Below, one piece after another: positions 46,850 through 56,400 of a DNA stretch of 64,000 nt. This DNA is from Cristatella mucedo (taxonomy: Eukaryota; Bryozoa; Phylactolaemata; Cristatellidae). The translations under genes were made by a program, and so were the position numbers. The notes below the pieces were generated by a model that had not been told where the DNA came from, searched no databases, and saw only the letters and a program-made list of their open reading frames with translations. The DNA is taken from the NCBI GenBank assembly GCA_009760855.2, contig WPIO01000009.1:8757001-8821000 (forward strand). The letters run 5' to 3'. The stretch's first letter is position 1. Every line of letters starts with the position of its first letter.

Positions 46850-46918
46850 AGCATATTTCAAGTGCCTAGGAAGGAATTTAGTTCGCTGAGGGCATTGTAA
46901 AAATTTATTATAAATATC
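46850..46918 (+). mobile_element. LINE B-type 3' tail, solo
   Basis: AAGTGCCTAGGAAGGAATTT, AGTTCGCTGAGGGCATTGTA and an AT-rich end: terminal stem-loop and tail on the plus strand. Confidence 0.75.
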
Positions 46919-47005
46919 GCGGTAGAAAACTTGTTTGACACATTATTAATGTAATAGCTTTAACCTATGAAAAAATCACTGAAAACTTCAACATTTGAAA
47001 GGGCG

Positions 47006-47275
47006 GCGAGCTAGGTCAGCCAGATTATGGCTGATATTCTTTATTCGCGGTACCTGATTTGTAATGGCTTGGAACCAATTAATTGGTAATCTATGGCCGA
47101 GCCAGCATGAAAGCCGACGCCACGAGATAGGCGGGGAGTTGTGATTCCAGTCTAGGCGTTGGCATTTGAGCTGATTTGAGCTCTAGGCCATTTAGACGCT
47201 GAAGAACGCCATGGCCGTCTTTAAACGCCAGTAACCATCCACTGCTGTCAAATAGACTTGTCTAAGTTATGGAAA
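47006..47275 (+). repeat. Unclassified dispersed repeat pair, copy 2
   Basis: Partner of 44691-45010, same orientation, about 2.3 kb downstream, with small insertions and deletions. Confidence 0.65.
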
Positions 47276-47435
47276 CGGACTTGTTATGTTAAGGTATGAG
47301 CGATACTCGTCGCTGCCGCATTTTTACTACTTTCGCCGTACCCGCGTGTGTTGTTGCAGCACCCTCACTGGTCACTCGCTAACCGTGCTACAAGGTTCAG
47401 GCGTCACCAGCAGTCGTCGCGCGTCGGCTGAGACT

Positions 47436-47502
47436 AGTCACGTAACCGTGCATCGTGACGAGCTGAGAGACCGTAGTCACGTGACCGTGCACCGTGACGA
47501 GC
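47436..47502. repeat. 39-bp tandem duplication
   Basis: AGTCACGT[A/G]ACCGTGC at 47436 and 47475, each continuing A[T/C]CGTGACGAGC; 26 of 28 bases identical. The unit contains TGACG and the second copy an E-box CACGTG. The 39-bp period keeps frame, giving SHVTVHRDE twice in a short frame I do not regard as a gene. Confidence 0.85.
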
Positions 47503-47864
47503 GCTCCGTGTTCTCGATTTAGTTAGATGCCAGGACGTGGAAGCCACGCATCACATCGCATTGTGATCGTTGCTTTGGACGGCGGGTCTGAGTGTCTGCT
47601 GACCTAGCTGGTGAGGCCATCCCACTGATTGCCAAGCTTAGGATTCTTTTTAAATGGACCAAAGTTCATCTACGAGAGAAATTAAGACGTATTTCAAGAT
47701 TATTTTAAAATTATCTTCTTGTAAAACGAATACATCAAATTTTATCAAATTTAATTTCAGCTATGAAAGTGCGTGTCGCTGCTGCACGTGCAAATTTTCA
47801 AATTATCTCTCTCCCTTTTTTCCACCCATCCGTGCCGTGCCGTCGTAGCAGTACTATAAATATG

Positions 47865-48057
47865 ACACCAAGGACCGTATTTGCATGCTGACCGAGTGCA
47901 TGTCACCTCTAACCCTGTTATGCTTGTTGACATTAAGCATGCTCCCACTGACCATACGACCACGATTCCTTTGCAGCTTATGTAAAGTGCCTAGAAAAAT
48001 ATTAATTTCCCTGAGGACGCTACAGAAATATATTATTATTATTATTATTATTATTAT
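47865..48057 (+). mobile_element. LINE B 3' end, short copy
   Basis: 3' UTR (ATGCTGACCGAGTGCATGTC, AGCATGCTCCCACTGACC), stem-loop (AAGTGCCTAGAAAAATATTA, TTCCCTGAGGACGCT) and a long pure ATT tail at 48030-48056. Confidence 0.88.
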
Positions 48058-48360
48058 CTGATGTAAAAGCGACGTCGGTGACTTTGACGGACAAAGATTT
48101 ACTATTGAACGGACTAACAAAGATGGTTGATGGTCGACACCAACATTTTTATATTGTGCATTGAAGATTCCACAAAGTTTTATGGACGTTAAGAATCATA
48201 TTGAACTATTTGGCTGTACTTATCGTATGCTGATGCTTTTTTAAGGACGGGAAAACTGCTTGTCGATTCTATGCTTTTTTAAGTTTTGACGACACGTCTC
48301 CACATTTTTGCCGACTCGGTGAAGCTTTTCTCTATTGCTCCCTATTTTGTCTTCGTAGCG
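48058..48360. other. Gene-free stretch
   Basis: Short AT-moderate stretch with nothing recognised. Confidence 0.4.
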
Positions 48361-48364
48361 TCTG

Positions 48365-48720
48365 CTGGGGTAATGGCATTGAGATTTCAGCTTGGTGAAT
48401 TCCGTACAGCTACCCCCTCTCTGCTCCTCGCTGTTGCCGACTCTGGCGCATCATTTAATGCAGCCGTCGTATCCTGCAGCTTCTATGCTATTCATTTCCT
48501 CAACTGCTCGACTCTTGAATTTTGAGCTTCTCTTCTTCTAACGCCCTTTTGCTGCACGAGGTGAAGGCGGTTGGATATCGCATGCGCTCCGAAAGACGCT
48601 CGTGCTTTGAATGCGCCATTTGAAATTCTTAAGCGTAACACTCGCTTTGTCCTTGTGGTTTTGTGGCTCACGGACGGGCATGCATTCAATTACACTACTG
48701 CATCACGCCTTTAAATTTCA
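48365..48720 (+). mobile_element. LINE A 3' fragment, diverged
   Basis: ADSGASFNAAVVSCSFYAIH and FLNCSTLEF, then VGYRMRSERRSCFECAI, follow the LINE A order DYGSSFSAVLSCYFHATHYL, NCSPDSA, VGYRLRTESRLGCECAI seen on the minus strand at 56462-56660. It is followed by a weak terminal sequence (GTGGTTTTGTGGCTCACGGA). Confidence 0.8.
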
Positions 48721-49585
48721 ACGACAGACAGACAGTAGCCACAGTCGCAGAGTGACTGTCACTTGGGTCACTAAATTGTCACTAAATCAGCCCCAGATTT
48801 CAGATTGGATCTATTGTCTCCTTTCGCCTACAGAGACGAATGCATTTTGGAGCAGAATAATTAAGTCGAGCATAACTGGGACAGTGCACTATGCTTCACT
48901 CTGCTTTAAAACGAATGTCACTCTTATTGTTAAATTATAAAATATAATTTATTTATAAATTATAATTTAATTTATTTATAATATAATAAATCATATATGT
49001 GTTTATACTTGAGTGTATCGTTACAGCAGCTACGACTTTTTAGCCGTGCTTCAAGGCGCTAGCCGCACCAGTTTCTGTCCGGCCACTGCCAGAACTAGTT
49101 GGGTACATGCTCGGTGTTTTTGGCGAAAAATTTCAGCTCATAAGCAAAAACGCTGCTTCATAACTGTGTCTAGAACGCGGTGAATAAGAAAGAGTTTTAA
49201 AGAAAACCTTCACCAAACTACTAATGGCGACGCCAAGGGAAAATGAATAACGAGATAGGTAGAGCGTCTGCTATCATCGTCAATAAAACCACTGGAGCTC
49301 CAGTGAAGCACTTGACAAACTGGCAAACTATGTGGCGGCATAGTTTTCGGAGACCTTCCTATAATTCTGAATTATCTTGGTTTCCTGCTCGATGCGTCCG
49401 CCGTCATCCGTGCGCCAAAAATTCTAAGTGCACTCTGTTTCACTTAGGCTCTCAGCTATAGCTGAAGGAAATCCCGCACTGCGGACAATGATGAACTTAC
49501 GACCAGCCAGCAACGGCTAATCAGTCAACTCACACTCAGCTTGTATCGCAGGCGTTTGTCGCACTTATTGCGCAGATGGCGATTT
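48721..49585. other. Gene-free stretch with AT-rich palindromic segment
   Basis: 48935-49000 is almost pure A/T with overlapping inverted repeats (TATAATTTATTTATAAATTA). Otherwise nothing recognised. Confidence 0.5.
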
Positions 49586-49589
49586 CGTT

Positions 49590-49708
49590 ACCACTCACCA
49601 TTCAATCGCATTTTCCTTTGCAGCAAATGTAAAGCGCCAAGAAAGAGATTGAGTTCTCTGAGGGCGCTTTGTCAAGTGTATTATTATTATTGATATTATT
49701 ACTATTCG
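49590..49708 (+). mobile_element. LINE B 3' end, short copy
   Basis: ACCACTCACCATTCAATCGC, TTTGCAGCAAATGTAAAGCG, then GAGATTGAGTTCTCTGAGGG, CGCTTTGTCAAGTGTATTAT and an ATT tail. Stem nearly perfect. Confidence 0.9.
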
Positions 49709-50265
49709 TAACTTTAGTGATGGCAAGACCGACGTACTAATTATGGGGAGCCTTTTTCTACTCAGCAAATGGAAACCTTAGCTTTTAAATTGGTTTATTT
49801 AGTATATGCCTAATAAATATTTGATGCATTTTCTGAAGGCAGATGAGTGTATAATTTATTTGCCAAGCCCAAAAATACCAGGCGAAAAGCATTGGTTGGG
49901 CTCAGCTGCTGAGCCCCCGATCTAAACACTCAACCGTTGCGGTGTGCGGTATCGCATCTGAACCAAATCTGGTGACCTGTTCCAAGAACGACTTCTCTGT
50001 AAATGACCTCATTCGCTCCACAGACAATTGTTCCTACATTAACTTTTACTTAGCAATGTTCCAAAAACTCGAGCGTGCAGTGTAAGAGCCCCAAGCTCAG
50101 TGTGAGTTTAAAAGTTGGAAACAAAAGTCTGGAAATCCATAGCATTATCTGTGAACATTTTCCAGCCTGTACAATAAAATGCTTAGAGATGTTTCAAATC
50201 TCAGCTGCTATTTTTCTGTCGTTTACTTTGTGGCTACCACATTTCACCCCTTCTAGTTAATTTTT
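49709..50265. other. Gene-free stretch
   Basis: Nothing recognised. Confidence 0.4.
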
Positions 50266-50460
50266 ACTTGCTTCAAATTGACTTTAAGGTCCTGTCACTC
50301 ATGACACCCTTCCGACTGACCTCGCCAATATCCCACGACTTGACAGTATTCAAGACGACGCTAAAATCCCACCCTTTCCTCCCAGAATTCGCCATATCCT
50401 TCCAAGTTTTCCTGCATGTCCTTCTGTCTGCTACAATTGTCCGTGTAATGTTCACTATTA
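50266..50460 (+). mobile_element. LINE RT C-terminal fragment
   Basis: QIDFKVLSL, then an internal deletion, then SHDLTVFKTTLKSHPFLPEF: the LINE order IDFKVLSLT ... SPDLTTFKKNLKTHLF with about 100 residues missing between. Confidence 0.7.
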
Positions 50461-50525
50461 GTAACAACAATAATATTAATATATTTGTATAGCGCTCTCA
50501 GAAATTAATCTCCAATCAGTTTACC
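50461..50525 (-). mobile_element. Degraded LINE-type 3' tail
   Basis: AACAATAATATTAATATATT, GCGCTCTCAGAAATTAATCTC and AGTTTACA-like sequence resemble the stem-loop tail on the minus strand. Confidence 0.5.
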
Positions 50526-51423
50526 AGCATCATATTCAGACTCTATGAAGTGCTTTGGAAGAATCTGCTTCGCTTGCGGCAATATGTATATGCATAACTG
50601 TTACTATTAATAACTTTAATAATACTATAATATTAATAATTAATAACAATAATCATAAGTAATTTTATGAATTGCTGTAGCTATTAATTATATTTATCTC
50701 TCCTATTGTTATTATTTTTCTATCATTATTCTTCTATATATTCTATTATAGCATTTCTATTGATATTGGCATGAGCCGCTTCACGCAGCCACGCTGCCGA
50801 TGAGTTTGCTGGCTGTCGCCATAGCCGTGCGCCGTATCGCTGATCAGGTGCTCCTGATCTACTACCCGGAAAAATCCAGAAAAAGAAACGCCCAGCGATG
50901 TCGCAAGCCAGCGCCTCTTAAGCAGTGACCACTTCCGGTTTGCGAATGCCGTTTCCGTGGTTTCAAATGGCTGTATTTAGACACTTCGCTCCGTGGACTA
51001 AACGCCGGGCGCACGCACCGTTAAGTCAACTCGCAAGAGACCTTTACTAGTCCGGAGCGTTTGCCTGGCGCAGCGCCTTCGCCCGGTCGCTCCTCGCCTC
51101 GCGCTCGTTACCCCGGTACGTGACGTGTCGCCGTCTAAGCTCCTTTTTCTGATTAAAAGAAAACACGAACCTAACCAGCTGGGCAGAGCGTTTCGCCCAC
51201 GCGTCGCGACGGCGCAACTTCGCAGCCTTGAGCTCCGCTCCTCAAAGTCGCGCCGCTGCAGCGGAACTCGAGACGGCGCTCGAGGCGGCGGCGCGAATTG
51301 TGAGCGCTCGCGACGAGCGCTGACGAGAGCAGCAGCGCGACGGCCGCGCTGCACTTCTCGCGCGCTCTTTGCCCACTCGGTCACTCGCGACAGCGGCGGC
51401 CAGGGCCGCTCTGTGCAGCGAGG
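50526..51423. other. AT-rich then GC-rich stretch; 3' flank of the following exon
   Basis: 50600-50770 is AT-rich with TAATAA/TATTAT runs. From about 51000 the composition turns CpG-rich. This is the downstream side of the minus-strand exon. No AATAAA was seen on that strand here; an ATTAAA lies at 50612-50617, too far to be convincing. Confidence 0.4.
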
Positions 51424-52592
51424 TCACGGCCGTCGCGATAGTACGGCATGCTTCGCGCCATCGGTCTCGTTGTCGAGCGGATCGTTGTCGTCGCCGCCGC
51501 TGCCGCTGCCTCCGTCGGCGGAGCTCGACGGCGGATGCCGGGCGAGGTAGTCGCGCACCTTCTCGGCCACGCTCGAGTCCGCCGCGCGCTGCGCTCGCCG
51601 CCGCTGCTGCAGGAGAGCCTCTTTCCGCTTCCGCTTCCTGTCGGCGATCGGCAGCGTCACATCGAGCGCCGGGTCACCGAGGACGCTATTCCTGAATCGC
51701 TTGGCCTTGCCCGATAGAGCGCGCGCGCGCTTCACCGCCTCTGCGGTCTCCTCAGCGCGGCTGGCCGGCCTGCTGGCCGCTGTAGGAGCAGACGGCGGCG
51801 CCGGCGGCGGCGGCGGCGCCTCAGCCGCAGCCGACGATGACGACTGCTTGGGCTCCGCGGCGACCACGACCGCGGCCCGCGTCAGCGAAGCAGCGTGACG
51901 AGGCCACCGCTCCCCTCTTCCAGTTGTCGCCCTTTCCGACTCGGCCGCCGCGGCCGTCTTTTCGGTGGCGGCGGCGGCGACGTCGCCGCACGCGGCTTCC
52001 TTGTGGCCAGCGATCGGCGGCGGCGGCGACGACGTTGCGGCGGCGGCGGCGGTCGCGGGCCTCGCGCCCGACCCGCCGCGGCGTGTCACGAGCCGCCCCA
52101 CCGCCGCCGCGTTCCGCGCCGCCGGCCAAAGCTGTCGATCCTCGCCGGCTCCGGCGCCGGCAGCCGCGCTCGGTCGCCCGTCGGGCTGCGCCCTCGGCGC
52201 GCTCTCGCGCGCGGTCGGCGGCCGCCGCGCCGCCGTTTCGCGCACGAAGCCGACGCCCACGACGCCCAGGGCGTCAGCGGGCGGCGTCAGCTCGCGGCGC
52301 TCCTCGGCGGCCGACGAGTCGGTGACGCTGTAGCCGGCGGCGGGCGGCGAGACGTCGAAGTGAGTGCTGGCTCGAGTGCGGACATCCTCGAACGTCGTCG
52401 TCGGCAGAGCCGTCTGCGGCCGCCTGGCGGCGCCCGAGTCTGCGATGCTGGGCGCTTTTCGGCGGCCGGACTCGACAGCGGCGGCCGACTGAATGCGGCG
52501 TAGCTTGCCTTGTTTCCGGCTCACCTGCCTCTCGCCGTACAAGAACATATGTTCGTTCACAGCGAGCTCGCTTGTCGCATCGATATTAACTT
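51424..52592 (-). CDS. Unrecognised low-complexity protein, terminal coding exon
   Basis: I do not recognise this gene. The minus-strand frame is open from a TGA near 52650 to a TGA at 51424-51426. A good acceptor (CTTTCCAATTCCAG) puts the exon start at 52592; an alternative (CTCTGCATGCAG) would add about 15 residues. The N-terminal part, EVNIDATSELAVNEHMFLYG followed by ERQVSRKQGKLRRIQSAAA, is not low-complexity and looks like real protein, as does GKAKRFRNSVLGDPALDVTL with a basic stretch (DRKRKRKEALLQQRRRAQRA). Between them lie about 200 residues rich in Ala, Pro, Arg and Ser. No signal peptide or membrane segment is visible. Upstream exons must exist beyond the LINE A copy at 52700-55250. 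The CpG-rich composition stops at the exon edge. It could alternatively be a processed or partial gene copy. Confidence 0.55.
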
Positions 52593-52699
52593 CTGGAATT
52601 GGAAAGACGGGGTCAGTGACAGTGAATTCGCTCGCTGCATGCAGAGTCTTTCACGCTGTGCGGCGCCACGGCAAAGATGCTTCCGACCACTTCAACGGG

Positions 52700-55250
52700 G
52701 ATATGGTTAGTAACTTTAATCTTTGTTTGTAACTCCACAAAATCACTAAGACAAAATGTTTGCAACGCCGGACAGTTTGCTATATACCACTCAAAGGATG
52801 TGCCTGAGTGGGTAGCAGGAGAACAGATGTCGAAATGTGAAAGTGAGCTCTGCAGTCTAGGACCTGCAGAGCTCAAGCATCCATCGCTAACGGTGTATAA
52901 GCATGGGAATGTAACAGTTAAATTATTTCCATCGAGGATCTGAGGTCACGAGGAGGTTGAAACTGAGATCGTTCAGCTTGATAGGAAGGAGCCAAGCCAT
53001 GGAGGGTCTCCTGGTTCAACGTAAGAACTTTACTCTGCATCTGCTGCTCAAACGCTGAGCGTTTGACGTTCTGACGTCTGACTTTGAGCGTCTATGGAGC
53101 TCCTTGAAAGGAACTGAGACACGTAGTCAGACCTCTGAGATGTATTAGCCAGCCTTGCAGCCATATTTATCTCAAGCTGCCGCGGCCTAATGGCTTTTTT
53201 CGGTAGCCTTGCCAAAATGGAATTGCAGAAATTTAGCTTAGACATACCCGAGGAGCGAAATAAATGCTTTTTGGAAGCCACTGTGTACGGCAGCTAATCT
53301 TCTAATCTAATTCTAATTAAAAATTGTAATCTTCTATAGGACTCTGACGAAATGGCCCGCTGTAATAATGATAATAATAATAATTCACTTGATAAAGCGC
53401 CCTCAGAGAACTTAATCTCTCTCTAGGCGCTTTACACGCTGTGGAGGCATTCGTCTTAAAATAAAACTTTCAAAATTCAGATAGTTTCCAAAGAAGATAC
53501 TTAAATTCCGACCACATGGCGATGGTCTCATTACAGCATCACTTATTATATGAGCAAAGTCATCTATGCCAGCCACACGCTTGGAGATCATGTGAGTAGC
53601 ACTTCAAATTGTGTGTCGTTTAGTTTGTATGCATGTACAGCCAGGATCGAATTTCTACAAGGCAAGTAGTACGTTTATCAGCCGCTGCAGCCGATTCCGA
53701 CGGTTTAAGTGACAAATACAGCTGATTATCGTCAGCGTAGAAGTGATAGTCGTAAGATATCATAGAAGTGATAACCTATCCAATTGGCCTGAGGAAGTTT
53801 TCCAGGTGTTTGTTTCCACGTATAAATGGATCACAGAGAAAAGTGCTGAAAATAGACAGACACTTACTGCGTCACTTCACAGGTTCTCACTAGTCTGGTG
53901 GATAGGACTTAACTTAACACCCCCGCCCCCCCCCCCGCCGCCCCATCCCCCAGCACTAAACAGGATCGGATAAGTATGGTTTCAACTACGCCAGTGCCTC
54001 GTCTGCCAGACTGATCGTTGTTCTCAATATCTCAAGTACGATATCGCGATCATTAGTGCCGAACGCAGCTGACGGATCCAGCAGGGCTTGGGCAGTCACA
54101 TTCTCGGTATCGTTAAAAGTTGGATGTCGTTGCTTACACAGAGGAGAGCACTTTCAGTAGAGTGGGTTTGCTTGAATACCGACTAAAAAAAATTCTGATA
54201 AATTTTTTTTTTCAATGTGTGCTCCAATCTGCTTGGCAAAGATTGTTCAAGAATCTTTGGCAGAAAATGAAGAAGCCAAACTTGGCACTAGTCTTCCAGG
54301 ACCTCTGAATCAAATCAAGGCTTTTCAAGTATCGGCTGAACCATTTGAAACAGTTTTCCCTTTTGAAGGACTTGAGAGCAATCTTATAAGCCAGAGACGC
54401 ATTAATAATTTGATTTGTGGCTAAAATAAGCTTGTCTGCTAGTGAAGGCCACGGAGTGCATGGTACAGGGTCTTCAGGAAACGAACTCTTTTTTCTAGAC
54501 TTTATGAAGTAAGCCACTTCGTATGCAGAAACCCGGGGAATCTCTTAACGAAAGTCACAGGTTGCGACTCAACAATTGCTTAATCGTAGGGAGCTTAATG
54601 GAGGCACAAATATGCAATTTTTCAAAGGAGGCAGTAAAATTGTAGGCCGACCCGCTGATATCCGGAGAGTGAGGCCACTCAGAGTTGGCAAGCAAATTGT
54701 TCCCTGTATAATAAATTTCTTTTGTGCCTAACTGGCAGGACTTTAGTTTTCGAGTGAAAAAGGAGGCCCCTGGCGTGGCGATGCTACTGGGTGCAGATGT
54801 GGAGGAAGTCTTTGAAATTCGACAGGTCGTCGTCTGACCCAGACTTGTTAAAGCGGCGTTCAAGCCTGCACTTAACATGGCGCATCTTTCGAAGTTTTTT
54901 GTATATTGTACCGCATCTTCACGGCTCTTACACTGACAGAATATAGGGAAATGTGCTCTTCAAAGGCACTCATAAGTTTCAGACTGATCAATGATCTGAG
55001 ATGGTCAGTGGCCATACAAATTATCAGTGGAGAGATCCTGGGGGATTCAGGATGTGATTGGTTTGCCCAGCAAGCTGGACTAAACCGAAGTTCTCCAGAC
55101 ATTCAAGAAATGAGCGGACCTGACTGTCTGTTTCTAGGGTTTTCAACGTGAACGTTGAAGTCTCCTGTTATCAATAACAGCCTGTCACACATGAACATTT
55201 TAGTGGGGAATTCGGAAAACTCCTCCTTGAACAGAATTAGATGACGAAAA
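52700..55250 (-). mobile_element. LINE A, long but heavily decayed copy
   Basis: Minus strand, 3' to 5': terminal sequence at 52718-52745 (TTGTTTGTAACTCCACA). LNFCNSILARLPKKAIRPRQ is at about 53170-53240. A region equivalent to SSFPEDPVPCTPWPSLADKL and LATNQIINASLAYK lies at about 54400-54480, and FFTRKLKSCQLGTKEIY at about 54710-54760. An endonuclease C-terminal part (ENLRFSPACWANQSHPESPR) lies at about 55020-55100. It is interrupted by a LINE B tail at 53362-53438 and a C-rich run near 53922. Most of the palm is scrambled. Confidence 0.85.
53362..53438 (-). mobile_element. LINE B-type 3' tail inserted in LINE A
   Basis: TAATAATGATAATAATAATA, then TTGATAAAGCGCCCTCAGAG and CTCTCTCTAGGCGCTTTACA. 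The match ends at TTTACA. It lies inside the decayed LINE A copy, so it inserted later. Confidence 0.88.
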
Positions 55251-56225
55251 TGATGTTGTTAGATCGCATCTATCGTTAGTTGCATGGAGGTAAGCCATGG
55301 AGCCTTAACCCGCCACCATAATTCAATGCCAACTGAAGGCTAATGAAATCCTACCGTTGGCGGGCTCTCAGGTGGGTGTGGGTAATTTTCGGCGCCACTC
55401 TTCTGGTTTTGCGGTGGTTTTGAAAACGGCTAACAACTGCAGTGCAGTGCGTTCAATTGTTCGAAAACATCGACAAATGCTCAGAGAAGCCAGGCTACGG
55501 AAGTAACGTTAGAGGTTGCGAAAATCTAGGTCGATAACGGAAAACCGTCGACAGCCATTCGGCAGGTCTCTCACCGTTTGCTTTCTTTGCAACCGCTCGT
55601 TAGCTTTCCCAGTAACGGCTTTGGGTCAGGGGTCAGGAGGTCAGGAGTACGAGACGTTTGAGTAAAGGTCTCTGCCTTCCTCATAATCTCGGTGGTGATT
55701 TGGAGATCGGAAAGCCGTGGCTGGTGAACTTTTCCAGCACGGAAATTGTTGGACATATGGCTAGCGTATCAGCAGGGAGAACTTAACTGCTGCTTTTATG
55801 TGAAACTCCTGCAGGTTTCTTCCGTGGACGGTCTACGTACTGGGAGTAAGTTCGTGTACAGGGCCGGAGCCTTAACGTGACCGACATGCTGCGTGCTTTA
55901 GCCGATTGTTGCTACTGCTTCAATGCGAGCTGTCCGATGTTGATGCATCCGAATCACACGAAGCCGGTTATAATGCCGATTGACGATTTCTAAAGCAAAC
56001 TTAAATGTCGGCCTCTTGCTGCGTAGGTTCCATCTGAAGAGATCTCGTCTCCTCAGGCAATGATTAGCCTCTTTGTGATATTTTGATCCTTTCCTGCTAA
56101 TTTCCTTTAAAACATGTGGACCCTAAAGCCAAAAAGAGACTTTATAGTGACTTTTTAAGTTAGCATAGAGGTATATAACTCAGTTGCACCAACCCATCTA
56201 TCGCTGGATTCCAGTCTGTGCTTAG
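55251..56225. other. Gene-free stretch
   Basis: Nothing recognised apart from a short GGGGTCAGGAGGTCAGGAG run near 55628. It lies between the LINE A copy and a minisatellite. Confidence 0.4.
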
Positions 56226-56400
56226 ACAGTATAAAGACAGATTAAGTGTAGGACAGAGTAAGTGTAGGACAGAGTAAGAGTAGGACAGTATAAGTGTAAA
56301 ACAGAGTAAGAGTAGGACAGAGTAAGTGTAGGACAGAGTAAGTTTAGGACAAAGTAAGTTTAGGACAAAGTCAAGGTAGGACAGAGTAAGTGTAGGACAG
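56226..56400. repeat. 14-bp minisatellite, left part
   Basis: About a dozen copies of GTAGGACAGAGTAA (variants GTGTAGGACAG, TTTAGGACAAAG). The same unit resumes at 59311 beyond a LINE A insertion, so the array was split by the LINE. Confidence 0.95.
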
